This document shows, in pieces, positions 23,808 through 36,944 of a stretch of 64,000 nucleotides of DNA (positions are counted from its first letter, which is position 1; every line of letters starts with the position of its first letter). The notes below the pieces were generated by a model. The model worked only from the letters and a program-made list of their open reading frames with translations, was not told where the DNA came from and ran no database searches. This stretch comes from Adiantum capillus-veneris (Eukaryota; Streptophyta; Polypodiopsida; Polypodiales; Pteridaceae). The stretch covers positions 3,018,501-3,082,500 of the forward strand of contig CM043954.1 in assembly GCA_014529385.2 (NCBI GenBank), given 5' to 3'. Made by a program: the position numbers and the translations under genes.

Positions 23808-26800
23808 CTACCCTACACCTAACTGCTTGCGAAAATGCGCAAAGCTCTCTGAGAGAAGTCCTTCTGTAAGTAGATCAGCAGGATTTTCTGTGGTGTGAAC
23901 TTTGACAAGCTGAAGTTGCTTATCCTCGAGCATTTCCCTGATGAAATGATACTTCACATCCACATGCTTTGTCTTTGAGTGATAAACTGGATTGCGAGCC
24001 AATTGTATAGCACTTTGACTATCACAATATAACACAGGCATCTCTTCTTTGATTCCCAAATCTGTTACTAGTCGATTAAGCCAAATTGATTCTTTGCATG
24101 CCTCTGATGCTGCAACATATTCAGCCTCTGTAGTAGACTGAGTAACACAATCTTGTAATCTAGAACGCCATGATACTGCTCCACCAGCCAATGTAAAGAC
24201 ATACCCTGACGTAGACCTTCGGTTGTCTAAGTCACCTGCATAATCTGAGTCTGTAAAACCCTTTACACTTAGCTCCTGACTCCCATAGCATATACGCATA
24301 CTCTTTGTAGCTTTTAGGTATCTCAATATTCCTTTCACTGCCTCCCAATGTTTCTTGCCTGGGTTTGACATGTATCGACTTACTACTCCCACTGCAAATG
24401 CAATGTCTGGGCGAGTAGCAATCATTGCATACATCAAACTACCCACTGTAGACGCATATGGAATCTTATCCATTTCAGCCTGTTCTTCCTCAGACACAAG
24501 ACAATCTTGTTTGCTAAGTTTCACATATGGTGGCAATGGAACACTCAGTGCCTTTCCCTTCTCCATATTGAAACGTTGCAAAACCTTGTCAATATACTTT
24601 GTTTGAGATAACCAAATCAACTTCTTTGATCTGTCTCTCTCAATGCGCATACCAAGTATATGACTTGCCTCACCCATGTCTTTCATGTCAAACGATTTTG
24701 CCATCTTTGACTTCAAAGCTGAAATTTCTTCCAAGTGCTTGCCAGCAATCAACATGTCATCCACATACAAAATAAGGATCAGCCAACTACCATCCTTAGC
24801 CTTCTTTGTATATAGACAGTGATCGAACTCACTACGTTTGTAGCCTTGAGAAAGCATAAACTTGTGGAATTTATGGTACCATGCCCTCGGTGATTGTTTT
24901 AAGCCATAAAGACTCTTTAACAACTGGCATACCCAATCTTCCTTGCCTTTCTCAACAAACCCTTCTGGCTGCTGCATGTAAATTTCCACATCTAAATCAC
25001 CATGCAAGAACGTTGTCTTGACATCCATTTGGTGCAACACCAAATCTAATATGGCAACCAATGCAAGAAAGCATCTCAATGTAGTCATCTTGACCACCGG
25101 AGAGAAGACTTCATCAAAGTCAATGCCTTGTTCTTGCTTAAAGCCCTTGGCAACAAGCCTTCTTAAAGCCCTTGGCAACAAGCCTTGCTTTGTACTTTGG
25201 CTGACTATCATGAGCGGTGATCTTATACTTGTAAACCCATTACAAGGTAGAGCCTTTTTGCCCTGTGGTAATTTAACTAGCTTCCATGTCTTGTTTTTAT
25301 GTAGAGCTGTCATCTCTGACTGCATGGGCAATTGCCAATTCCCGGAGTCCTTCATTTGCACTGCTTCCTTGTAACATGAAGGCTCATTGCAATCAGTCAA
25401 CATGACATAGTTCATAGATGGAACAAACCTATCAGGAGGTCGCGTGACACGTCCAGATCTACGCACAATAGGTGGCTCAGGCTCAGCCACAACCTGTGGT
25501 TCCACTCTATCCTGTCCTTGCTCCTCTTGAACCCTAACATTTTGTCTTACACGTGCAGGTCCATCTTCTTGGAAGACAACTCTTCTAATATCCTCAACCC
25601 TCTCTGGTTTAGAATGATATTTGGATTCATTAAAGTAAACATCATTGCTGCGGACAACCTTTCTGGATTCGGGATCCCAAAGTCTGTACCCCATCTCACC
25701 AGAATTACCATAGCCTAGAAAGATGCACTTTCTACTCTTTGGCTCAAGTTTGTTCCTAAATTCCTTTGGAACGTGAGTATATGCCTCACAGCCAAAGACT
25801 CTGAGATGATTGTATGAGGGAATTTTGCCTGACCATACCATCTCTGGCACTGAATCCTTCTGCAAAACCTTGCTAGGAGATCTATTTACAAGATGAACAG
25901 CTGTTGATACAGCTTCAGCCCAAAACCCATTTCGCAGCTGTGCATTAGACAACATACTTCTGACCTTCTCTTGTATGGTCCTATTCATCCTCTCAGCAAC
26001 ACCATTTTGAGGAGGATAGTAAGGAGCAGTAAGTTCACGTTTTATACCTTTTGACTCACAAAAGTCCTGAAAGGCCTTTGAAACATACTCTCCACCATTG
26101 TCAGTGCGTAAGCATTTAAGCTTCTTGCCACTCTGATTCTCCACAAGTGTCACAAACGTTTTGAAAACACTAAACGCTTCATCCTTGTGCTTGAGAAAGT
26201 AAACCCATACTTTTCTCGAGTAATCATCTATAAATCTCATAAAGTAAGAAGCTCCCCCTAGAGATAGGTTAGGCATAGGTCCACACAAATCACTATGAAC
26301 AAGTTCCAACTGTGTATCTCTTCTACTCCTTCTATGCTTATGTGGCTGCTGTGTTTGCTTACCATACAGACAATGTTCACAGAATTCAAAATCATTAAAT
26401 GAAAAGCCAGGAAAATAACCAGAACAAGACAAGATTTCCATTCCCTTCTTGGACATATGTCCTAACTGGCTATGCCAGAAAGAAACGTTCGGCTGCTCGG
26501 TTACATTGATTACATTTTTAGAGACATTTGATACATAAATCATGTAAAGTCCTCCAGACTTTACTCCATGTGCTACTGTCATAGAACCCTTGGATATCTT
26601 CCACATGTTCTGTCCAAAAGTGGTGACGTAGCCAGCATCATCAAGTAAACCCGTGTTGATCAAGCTCTTTGTAATTGCGGGAACATGTCTCACATTCTTC
26701 AGCGTGAAAGAAGAGCCATTCTGAAACTTCAATTGAACATCTTCAACACCTAAGATCTCACATGTCTGCCCATTGCCTAGCCGAACATGATCTTTAGTGG

Positions 26801-27812
26801 TCACATAAGAAGTAAACCACTCCTTTTTTGGAGACACATGAAGTGATGCCCCTGAGTCTATAATCCAGTCACTCAGTGCATTTCCATCAGACGTTGTAAG
26901 AAGAGCTGAGTCCATTGTATTCTTCAAGAAGTAGATGTCTCCTGACACTAGACTGTCATCCTCTGCAACAGTGTTTGTTACATTTATTTCTTGAATCTTC
27001 ACTAAGGACTTGTTCTTCTCACCATGGTCTTCAGCTTTCTCTTTGCCTTTTTCTACTTTCGATTCTCTGCAGTCTCTTTTCATGTGACCCTGCTTGCCAC
27101 AATGGTAGCATTCTATGTCACTCTTGCCTTTAGCACTACGAGACTTGCTACGAGACTGATTCCTCTTTCCACCTTTGTACTTTTCTTTGGTCCTTCCCCT
27201 GACAACTAAGGCTGTTCCTTTGCCTTTGTCCATTGTCTTTCTATTGGTTTCTTCAGTAAGCAGACTTCCTTCTACACCTGCTATATTCAAACCATCTGGA
27301 GGTGCAGAATTACTCAAAGCTGTGCAAAAAGTGTCCCAACTTTCCGGCAATGTGATCAATAGGAACATAGCTCTAACAGGTTCATCAAACTTGACACCTT
27401 GAGCTGACAACTGACTATAGATTGTGTTGAATTCATTCAGATGATTGGACATAGGTGTCCCTTCTTTCATCTTCAAGTCAACAAGCTTCTTAAGCCAGTA
27501 TACCTGTGAAGCTGCACTCTGCTTCTCATAAAGATCACTCAGCTTTAACCATGCTTGATAAGCCGACATCTCGTTTGCTACATTGATGTAAACGCTTTCT
27601 GCCAAAGTCAGCATAATGGTAGAAAGTGCCAATTCATCCATTTCGCTCCATTCATCTTCGTCCATATCTTCTGGTTTTATCCCCTTGAGCTTTATAAGTT
27701 TTATCTACTTCTTTTGTACCAACACGTGCCAAATCTGCTTCTTCCACAATGGGAAATTGATTCCATCCAGCTTCTTGATATTGTAAAGAGCAGTGTCCTG
27801 TGATCCAGCCAT
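23808..27812 (-). pseudogene. Copia B gag-pol polyprotein with nonsense and compensated frameshift
   Basis: Open for 1285 codons from 27665, and extendable in frame to an ATG at 27812 that begins 'MAGSQDTALYNIKKLDGINF', a classic copia gag start. The extension meets a TAG at 27705-27707 (codon 36). Domains in order: gag, zinc knuckle CYHCGKQGHMKRDC, protease 'WIIDSGASLH', integrase ('FCEHCLYGKQ', 'HSDLCGP', 'RTDNGGEY', 'PQNGVAER'), RT 'LYVDDMLIAG', RNase H 'CDSQSAIQLARNP', end 'HTTENPADLLTEG'. Around 25137-25260 the RT N-terminus reads out of frame for about 30 codons. A 1-bp loss after 'ALPC' is offset by a 25-bp tandem duplication (net +24). Closely resembles TNT1/Tto1-like plant copia proteins, but is a different family from A1/A3. 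Confidence 0.94.
25137..25186. repeat. 25-bp tandem duplication within copia B RT
   Basis: 'cttaaagcccttggcaacaa' + 'gcctt' starts at 25137 and again at 25162, perfect. It falls in the RT segment just before 'LVAKGFKQEQGIDF' and restores the frame lost upstream. Confidence 0.93.
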
Positions 27813-28909
27813 AGCTACGCTTCACAGTAGTTTACTTTCCTGGAAAAATTCGGCAGAGTTTCCCCTGTAAACTGACCTCTGAACCAATATCAACTTGTCA
27901 AATGAACCAAGAAAGCTTCAGATTCTGCAAAAATTTCAGCAGAGTCTCCTTTGTAAAATGGCTCTGGTGTACTAAAAACAGACCAAAAAACAGCTAAAAA
28001 AACCACTGTCTCTCTAACACTATAAGCTGTGGGTAAACCTGTCCTGCACCTGTACTGTCTCTGACTGTCCTGTCACTGTCTTGTAAGCATAGACTGCGAC
28101 AATGCCTCAACGGCAGTAAAGCAAAGATGCAATCCCAACTGTCTAACTCACAGTCAATACATCCTAGCTACCTATCTAAGGGTGCTCGAGGGATCGCTCC
28201 AAGACCTGTATCACCGAAAGGATCTCAACATTCAAGAATCCCCCAGCTCAATAAAACCTCACTCAACCCTCAACAAAGGCTGCAGTAAATCTGACAGTAC
28301 ATAGACTTCCCACAAAGTCATACATCCACAAATTTCCCACTATATGTTGTAACCGCTACGGCGGTTGTTTGCTGCGTGACTCACAGCCAGCAAACCCTCA
28401 ACAGACATACATCATCTCTGACAATACATCCCATGTGGAAGTACCTGCAATGTCAGGATGAAATCTGGAATATCAAGCAGCAAACACAAGCTACCTGATG
28501 AACCAGTGGATGTCGCCTACAGTCTGTGTGTAGATGCGCCCGTGTCGTATGTGACACGCCTCCAAGAACTGTGAGCCGTCCTTCGATGTGTAGACAGCCA
28601 CAAATCAACACTCTGGGAGTGTCGATATCCTCAGCACCTGCAGTTGTAGGCTGAAAACCCCAAATTTGCAGAGTAAGATCTGCACTCGTCAAGACCACGT
28701 AGTCGAAAATGGCCTGCGCAGACCTTTGTCGAAGCCGAACGGTGGCCGAGATGACCTCAGAATGAAATTCTGACAACACCAAGTCCTTCGAGCACTCCCA
28801 CGAGATTTGGGGCCGTGTCTTCGCCTGTCGAATTTCACTCCAATCTGAGTTGGTGACTCTAGCCTCCTGCAGTGCTGCGTCGAGCCTCGATCTGAGCTCT
28901 GATAGCAGT
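27813..28909 (-). other. Copia B leader between primer-binding site and gag
   Basis: About 1.1 kb without a usable frame, unusually long for a copia leader. The primer-binding site reads TGCTATCAGAGC on the minus strand (complement 28896-28907), one base off the usual TGGTATCAGAGC. I see no other feature. Confidence 0.7.
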
Positions 28910-29104
28910 TGAAGGAGTACGAGCGGAAGTGCGACGCGAGAGAGAGTGCGAGAAGAAGAGCACGACGATATGGTGAACTCGCTAGACTACTATAATGTGT
29001 AGAGCATAGTGAGTTCTTATTAGGTTTTTACAAAAGAATATGTGTACATACCTGGCGGCCCGCCCACTTACCTGGGCGACCACACTGGGCTTTATACCCC
29101 AACA
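28910..29104 (-). repeat. Copia B 5' LTR
   Basis: 195 bp, TGAAGGAG...TATACCCCAACA on the plus strand, followed at once by the target duplication GTATG. Differs from the split left copy by about eight substitutions and a small indel. Confidence 0.94.
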
Positions 29105-29230
29105 GTATGTCGCTTCCAAGTCTAGGTTGAAGTGGGTCAGATGCTGGAGTCCTTTGTTATTCACCTTTCTAGCAATCTCTCTCTAGTAGAGGCACAACAA
29201 GTGTGCAATCTCACCTAAATTTGTTTTATT
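29105..29230 (-). pseudogene. LINE relic, part 2 (continuation across copia B)
   Basis: This is the flank that was contiguous with 17971 before copia B inserted, as shown by the GTATG duplication. On the minus strand it reads 'GLQHLTHFNLDLEATY', leading into the part-1 frame. Consistent with the LINE segment between RT and zf-RVT, but too short to classify alone. Confidence 0.4.
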
Positions 29231-30003
29231 GTGAGGAATTAGCCCCTTCCCAAAAAGGGACAGTCATGGTGCCCTAACTGTCCAAAAAGGGAAGGGGGGA
29301 ATGCATGTGTAAGGGGATAAGGATTAAAAGTGTGGGGGAGAGAATAAAATAAAGGGAAGGAAGGGTGTTGACCAGGAAAAAAAAAGGGAAGAGTAGTAGA
29401 AACAAGTGTATACTAGGGTGAAACAAGAGATATTCAAGAGATAAGATCAAACTGTAAGTTCCATTAGAGATCACTAATTTGGGAGAGAGAACATAGATTT
29501 AGTAAATATCAAAATATTAGTAGCAAAACACCATGAGAAACAATCCAACATGAGCCCAATCTAGCACTAAATTTATTGAGTCTCATAAACGTGTACAATG
29601 AAACAGTCAAAACCAACCTTGATCACCCAAAACATTAGAAACCTGGGAAAAAAGTCTCCACATGATCTATGGTTTACGTCTAGAATCGATAACAGCTTCA
29701 ATTATAGATTTTGAGCTTGCATAATTCACCATTAATATGCACCTTGATTTGCAAGAAAAAATCCCAAAAAATCAACTTCCATGATGAAATTGTTGTCTAC
29801 CAAGCATCAACTACACTCTTCCTTCAAACCTTGTGAGAAAACTCCCCAAATACCCTTCATCTTCTTCCCCTATATCCTTGCTTGTCTTCAAATTCCATTT
29901 TCTATGCACTAGCCATCACCAAAAACTTTCCCCTTCTTCTTTGTTGATTCACAGTCTTCATCCACTTCCTCTTTTCTTCACATTGCTTCCCTTGCACAAA
30001 ATC

Positions 30004-30055
<52 letters not shown>

Positions 30056-30469
30056 ACGTCCAAGAAGAATCGACATTCCTCTTCCTTTGCTTCTTCTTCT
30101 CCCTTCCTCTTCTCCTATTTCTTTTTGCATCCCTCAAAAAATAGGAGAGCATGAACAATTGAATATTTCTCAACTAGTGCGGAATTAACTTATGTGTGTG
30201 AGATGAAAAAATGCTCAAAACTCTCTTGTCCTTCTCCTTCTGGCTCGCTTTTATAGAAAATGACTCTAACAAAAAATATATAGACTAGCACTTTTTGGCC
30301 TCCCTCATGCACTACACTACACTTAGTCTCTCCCTCACTTTCCTTTCTGTCTCACTGACCACATGGCCTCAAACTATCAACCTTGCCTTGCATGTTTTAA
30401 GAGGCTTTTATGCCCATAACCTCAATTGGAAGAGTTCCTGACTCCAAAAGTAGGAGCACATGTGGTGTT
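29231..30469. other. Non-coding spacer with (GA)n at 30006-30054
   Basis: AT-rich, with pyrimidine-rich patches and one (GA)n run of about 49 bp. Open frames crossing the run are low-complexity artefacts. No gene seen. Confidence 0.55.
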
Positions 30470-32180
30470 TGTGTCTTAACTTGGAGAATATTTGTAAGAA
30501 AACACTTTTGGACATTTTCCAACTCTTTCTAAGTAGACTTCGAGATGCTCCTGCCCCACACTTCAACTCCCTAAAGAAGAACCGGTGTCACCGATGTGTC
30601 AAAAAGGTACTTCTTGAGAACCAAACATTTGACATTTCTCGCATTACACATGTTCTCAAATGCTTAGTATGCTCTCTTTTTGGCTTCCAAATGATGCATA
30701 CCACATTCATGCCACATGTGAATGGCCGGATTCTCAAGACTAAGATACTTATATCTCTATACAACTTTCAAGTTTCTCATTGTTGTACACAATGCATGGC
30801 TTCTCCTTATGGTTGGTTATCTCAAGCATAACCTTTTTATTGGATTTATTCACAATCAGCCGACTATGCAAGCAAAAGTTCTCAAGGAAAACCATAACCT
30901 TTTGAGCATCGTCTAAAGTGTGTGCTAAAAGCACTACATTATTCACACGCAACAAAGTCATGTGATTACCTTCTTTTGCATAAAGTCAAGTACCATTTTT
31001 TTCAATTGATCGATGTACTCTCGATGCATTGACCAAAGAGAGTTGGTGAAAATGGAAATCCTTGTTTAACCCCAATATTGCTTGCAAAAATTATATAAAA
31101 TTCCTCTTTCCATGCACAATTGACATATCACCTTCTTGCGAAGGCGTAAGCATAAACTCACTTGGCACATAGAGTTGTTCCGTCCTTCTCCACAAATTAT
31201 TACATGGAATCATATCAAAGGCTTTCTTAAAGTCCACAAAGAAACAATACAATTGCTTTACTTTCAACCAACTTTCTTTCATGAGAACACAAAGAGCGAC
31301 AAGATGGTCAAAGGTGCTATGTTATCAACAGAAGCCCACTTGTCCTTTTGCACACTTGTCATTTTTTTTCCCCAATCACTCAATTTTATCTCCACTATGT
31401 ACCCAAACAAAGTTTCCACAAGAGACCCAATCATTACAATCTGGTAGTTATTTACATTCTTTACATCCCCTCCTTTATGCAAAGGCTTGACCCAATTAGT
31501 GCTTCAATCACAAGGCATACCATGTTGAAGTGCAAGGTTGAATATATCACACATTTAATCATGTGTAAAATCTCCCCTCCATTTAATCATTTCCGGCTTG
31601 ATGCCTTGAAGATCTCTTACTTTGCGAGTGGCCAACTTTTTGAGTCCATCGTACACATCCTAAGTAGTAAAAAAAAGAGCATACATGGAAGTGAGCCATA
31701 TAAAATGACATCTTTTCAGCATTTGGTTGCTCATATAGTTTCCTACAATGTGTGTATATATCCATAAGACTCAAATTACCAAAACTCTCAACCTGCTTAC
31801 CCTTCATGGTTCTCCAAAATCTTCCACATGCGCATACATTTTCTTAGACTTGAAAAAAGTGATGCATGACTTCTCGTGTTATTCTCTTATTTTTAATAAA
31901 TGCCTTGTATGTATGATAATGACTTTGATAGTTGTCTTTGTCAATAGTTGCATCTGACTTTATCAAGGACTTTTGAGCATCTTGACATTCTTTGTCAAAC
32001 CACCTTTTGTGTGATCTACCTTTGTTTATAGCATGGACATGCTTTATGGCAAAGCATTCTTTGGCACAATAATAAATAACTTTCTTGAAATATTACCAAT
32101 TAGTTTCCAATGGTATCATATTGAAGCTTTGTCATCCATAACTTTGTTGAACCATTGCAATATACATTGGTGCCCATTTG
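30470..32180 (-). pseudogene. Non-LTR (LINE) reverse transcriptase remnant, copy 1
   Basis: On the minus strand broken frames read RT motif A ('FVDFKKAFDMIP', near 31230), a motif C region ('VNNVVLLAHTLDDAQ' near 30930), where the catalytic Y/F-x-DD is destroyed, and 'NHKEKPCIVYNNEKLE'. Upstream sections ('GKQVESFGNLSLMDIYTH') and the downstream 'ENVQKHF'-like region near 30530 align, in inverted orientation, with 61000-62700. Multiple frameshifts and stops; not functional. No poly-A tail or target duplication found. Confidence 0.7.
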
Positions 32181-34550
32181 AAATCCATACAAAGAGATAA
32201 CTTCTCTTTCCTTTGGCTGATATTATCGTGCTTAGTTGTTTCCCCACATGTAAGTTCAATATATAAGATCTCATAGTCTAATTACATGGTCCATTGGCCA
32301 AGAATAAAACTCATTATGTACTACATGACGGATTTGGAGAGTAGCATATAGGCAATCAAAATATCTCCATTGTGTTTTCCACATGTAAATCCATGGGTTC
32401 CACTCCATAAATCTACACCATTTTCAATGAGCCTACCCATGCTATTGCACATGTATGAAAGTAACTTTACATAGTGATCTGGCTCCTTCTCATCCATTGA
32501 AGTATGATCATAGAGGTGAACTTCCTTCAACTTTCTTGAAATGTATGGCATATCAAATAATCCTTGCAAGTTAAAAGCACACGTCTAAGATGGATTCCCT
32601 TGCACTTTAGAAGCTTCTTGGTGAGCTATAAGTCGATTTAAACATGCTATACTTTCTTATTTTGGCCACTGTCAGGTGCCCAAATCCGTGTATAAGAACT
32701 CCAAGGCTTCCTCGAGGCTCCCTTGGTGTTACCTTATAGTTTATGTGTGAAACTCTAAACGTGAAAATAAACACCATAGGCTGTAATTATCTATTTTGGA
32801 TCATTTTGAGAAGACCAAACACGTCTACACATATATCAAGAGCTCTTGCACATAATGGGATAGTTTCCCTTTGAATTGCACGAGTTTTCATGCATGCAAG
32901 GAAACTCCATTTTCTCTACTTATTGCAATTGAACTGTGCGTACCTACATGGGATTAGCAATTACCTCATTCAAATCCTATTTAGAAGGGTCTTGCCCTGG
33001 AAAACACTCATAAAACCCACAGATGTGCACATGATCATCTGAGAAGCCCAACTAGTAGGGCATTACCATATGTGCAAACAAGAAAGAGAGATGCATGAGA
33101 GAAAATCATCATGCTACATGAGATAAGGGGACACTACTCACACACACACACACTGCACTCAAATGAGAAAAATCAGCCCCCTCTCAATTTTGGGATTTTC
33201 ATGAGTTTTCCAAAAGGAAAATTTGAAAATTTGAGCTAATTTCATATATGTTTACACTACTTTCTCAAAATCCAAACGGGTTTTTCCTTTTTCTTTTGCT
33301 CTCAAGTGGGAATTTTCAATTTCAAAGCGGCATAATTGTCAGCTGAGAGAATTTTTTCTCAAACACTGCCTGCAAATAATCAAAATTATTGTGATTCCAT
33401 ACTTGGGGGGTTCACCTCTTAGATATGTAAGTTACCACATGAGTTCAAATGAATGGGTTTTTTAATTGCCAAAATTTTAAAATTTTAATAGGATTATATT
33501 AACAAAAAAGGGTTCTTATTTGATTTTAAAGAAAAACCCGTAATTTTTTAAAGAAAAAGGGGTCATTTTACTACCTTAAGCGTGTAAGTAAAGGGTTTTT
33601 TTTTATACCCTTTGAACGCACGTTATATGAAAATTTTCTTAAAGGTGCACCCCTCGAGATTCCATAAAGCAACCCAAGCTAGCATAATACCACTTATAAA
33701 TTTCTAAACTAGCCTCTTAATTTTAATTTCAAAGGTGAACATACAAAACTAAGTGTAAAAGCCTTCAAATATATCAGTTTACACCTAAATTTTTTGACAT
33801 GGAGGTTCTTTATCGACTTTACATCTTAATTTTCATATATAATTTAAGGGGGAGGGCCGAGACATGCATAATGGCCAAGGGTTGAGAGTGACGCTGTGGT
33901 TGTAGCTATTGGAGTGGACACAAAAAGGTGGATGGAATATTCCATGCTAACAAGGATCCCCCTCTACCATGCTAGTGGAATGCTCAAAATCTATCCTCAG
34001 CCACCAATGATTAACCTGCTCTACTGGGAGGCCTTGATCTTGGGTGTGAAGTAACCAAACCGGATGCCAATATGACCAGGAGGGGAGATCAAAGCCAATA
34101 TGGCAAGGGGATCACCTTGGAGGTGTGTGTGTCTCATAGTATATAGTTTAGGTTTAAGCGAAATTGTTGGCACACTGAAACCTCAAGTTTAGAGCTACAT
34201 CCTAGTCTTGACATACATAGGAGGAGCATCTCTCTTTGCTTCTGCTCTAATTACATGTACTCATAGTTTAGTCTCTCATTGTTTGGGAGGCAAGGTGGGG
34301 GCCTGCCATACTTCATAGACCCAATCACCTTCAAGATGCAAGCATACTGGTCAAATTTCTAGAGAGACCCTCACTTTGCATTTTACTGACGCAGTCTGGG
34401 GTGGGCAACAAGGAGTGTGGCCTCTAAGCACCCTTCTAGGCTCCCGTGCTGCTCAATTGGGTTGAAATTGAAAAAAAAAACAAACAAACACACATAAATC
34501 CCCAACCAAACCCTAGGCACCACCTAGATTTGGATGCAAACTAGGACACG
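32181..34550. other. Non-coding spacer
   Basis: AT-rich with homopolymer runs; no convincing frame. A minus-strand 82-codon frame at 32321-32569 has no recognisable domain. A short (CA)n run lies at 33138-33152. Confidence 0.45.
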
Positions 34551-34637
34551 TAGAGAGAGAGAGAGAGAGAGAGAGCTCGGGCTTCTTTAAAACGTAATGA
34601 TTATGATCAAGCAAGTCCAATATATACACACAAAGGA

Positions 34638-34692
<55 letters not shown>
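34551..34692. repeat. Two (GA)n microsatellites
   Basis: Runs at about 34551-34576 and 34641-34692 separated by unique sequence. Imperfect flanks 'aggaagg' suggest purine-rich ancestry. Confidence 0.92.
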
Positions 34693-34695
<3 letters not shown>

Positions 34696-35267
34696 GGGAG
34701 GGATTACTTCACTAATACTTGCTCACAAAGTAGCCATGACCAAACAAAGTGAGATTAATATTTTGTCCAATAGCTTGAGTAAAATACACCACAACACATG
34801 ATAAGACAAGCCACCCAATCACTCTCTTGAGACCATGGGAGTCCTCTCTACCCTGTCACCCTCTTACAACATGTGGGATTATGGAAAAATCAATAATAAC
34901 ACACCACAAACAAGCTATATAGAACTTAAGTAAAAAACACCAAGAGACTTACACATCATTGTTCATGTTGAAAGAGAGACAAAGCAGCCATGCTTAGTCC
35001 AAATCCACACCCTTGATTTTACAAAATGTTGTGCTTACAAATGGTAGGAAAAATGAAGGCTTCCTACTCTCTATTTAATGATCACTCTCTCTTAAAACTC
35101 CCTTGCTAATCACACTCCTAAGTGAAACACATGCATGCGCATACACTACTGAGATTTCACTAAAGAGATTGAGCTTGGCTTCTAAAGCTATAGCATGGTG
35201 CTCTTGCTTATGGATTGTATCCCTTTGTGCTAGCTACACCCTACTTTTATAGCACTTTTTAGGACTA

Positions 35268-35400
35268 GGGTTATTGGTCCTCTCTCGACTAGGTCTAGGC
35301 AGGAGGTCTAGTCACTCGCCCTGAGGTCTAGTCACTCTCCCTAGTCCACGTCTAGCCAGGAGGTCTAGCCACTCACCCTGGTCTAGTAGAGTCTAGACCA
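35268..35400. repeat. Degenerate GGTCTAG minisatellite
   Basis: The phrase 'aggtctag(t/c)cactc(g/t/a)ccct' occurs three times (about 35310, 35331 and 35359). Further GTCTAG/CTAGAC words stand on both sides, including one inverted pair at 35382-35398. It lies about 290 bp upstream of the G2 gag start and may be part of a decayed LTR. Confidence 0.65.
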
Positions 35401-35684
35401 GTGTGTAGTAAGTAAAGGTATTCTTGCTCACAGTTTGGGACGGCTTTTGGGTACTGCATGACACACACAAGGCAGTCAAAAGAACGAAAATCCCACTACT
35501 GAGTCCTTTGAAGTAGTACTACAGGAAGCGTCAACCCTTGTTGCCACGCAAAAGTTCACCAGCCCCCTTACCCCTATCTTTTCCCTCAACTAGTTATACA
35601 CCTCCCCAGTCACCCCCATCAATAAACTTCTCATCCATTAGGTTACACCAAGCTCCAATGCAACAAGCTCCTGCATAGACATCC
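35401..35684. other. Leader region upstream of G2 gag
   Basis: No open frame of note. I could not find an LTR or primer-binding site for element G2 here. Confidence 0.4.
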
Positions 35685-36944
35685 ATGGAGGAGTTCACAA
35701 GCGTTCTTGTTAAGGTGAATATGAAGTTTCAGACTTTCAAGGGTCTCTCCATAGAAGATGCTGATGACCATGCTCGGAGGTTTTTTTCTCTTTGTAGAGG
35801 TCGTGGCCTCAACCGAGAAGATGCCTACTTAGTACTTTCCCATCTATCTTGGATAGATTAGCAGACAAGTGGTACAGTCATTTTGAAGAGAGCCACTTTA
35901 CTACTTGGGCTACATTAAGACAACAATTTTGTGAAGCTTTCTGACGAGGCGGTTTCCAAGAAAAGGTTCTGGATGAGTTGGCCAACCTACTGCTTCAGCC
36001 CAAAGAGACTTTTGTAGAGCTCATGACCCGAACAAAGTCTCTGGTCACACCAAGCTTCCTCGGCCACCAGGTGAGTTCATGGTCAAGAAATGGGTAGAGA
36101 AGGCACTTCCAAAGACTTCTCAACAAAAATTGAGGGAGAATCTCCGACCTAGTGCCACCTTGGAAGAGTTTGTTGCGGCTGCTACTAGGATAGAGGGGGC
36201 AAGGAAGCTGTCTGCCAACTCTTCTTAGGTAGAGACTACCTATGTACTCTTCGAGAGTCCACCTGACCCTTTGACTTCTCTATGTAGGGAGCTTGAAGCC
36301 CTAAAACTACAAAGTGCTCTTCAAGAGGAGAAATCAATCTCTCTTAGACAGAAGAAGCCCCCACATCACAAGGCTTTGGATCAAACCAAGAGAGAGCTAG
36401 AAGATCTTAGGTCTCATCAGGAGATTAAGGCTATGGTATGGTGCAGCTCATGCCGCTCTCCAGGACACCCTCCACAGGACTGTCCCCTTTGTGCTCATTG
36501 CCACTTCTGTGAAAAGTATGGACATGAAGACAAAGATTGCTACTATATCAAGGGATTGCGCCAAATACAACAAAGTCTCGGTCCTTCTCTCCAACAAGGT
36601 CTAGCACCAACATCCAATATGGTTTCCCCCTACGGCCATCCAAATTACATGCCACCTTTTCTCAATACCCCTACTGTCCAAGGTGTGTCTACTTTTTCGT
36701 CTCAAAATTTTCTCAACCATCACATGCTACTAATATGGCTAGGCCACAACAAGTGGGAGAACCCGCTGGCATCCTCACTTGGGCACAAAGAACAGCTCTT
36801 GGTCTCAATTTTCCAACAGGTCCATCTCATCCATCTCCACTTCCACAACCTGACCCAACTGACGAGCCCTTCATTGGTGCTAAGAGCAGGCCAGTCTCTA
36901 TGCTACTGAACATTGATGGCACCTTCCGAGGAAGCAGTGGCTGA
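35685..36944 (+). pseudogene. Ty3/gypsy element G2 gag (broken)
   Basis: Starts ATG at 35685 ('MEEFTSVLVKVNMKFQTFKG') and reads a gypsy gag in at least three frames: 'ADKWYSHFEESHF', 'WATLRQQFCEAF', 'PKETFVELMTRTKSL', then the 36271 frame. The latter carries two perfect CX2CX4HX4C knuckles, residues 58-71 and 77-90 of that frame (36442-36540). At least three frameshifts or stops (near 35838, 35941 and 36060) break it. Gag would bind and package the element RNA. It continues into protease remnants at 37165. Confidence 0.75.

Larger units (their letters stand above)
17972..29104 (-). mobile_element. Ty1/copia LTR retrotransposon B, split by copia A1
   Basis: Short LTRs of 192-195 bp (TG...CA) bound the element. 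The 5-bp target duplication GTATG is perfect (17967-17971 and 29105-29109). On the minus strand the order is 5' LTR (28910-29104), a primer-binding site resembling the initiator-Met tRNA 3' end, a 1.1-kb leader, a gag-protease-integrase-RT-RNaseH frame, a polypurine tract, and a 3' LTR. The 3' LTR is interrupted by copia A1. LTRs are about 96% identical by eye. Confidence 0.95.
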
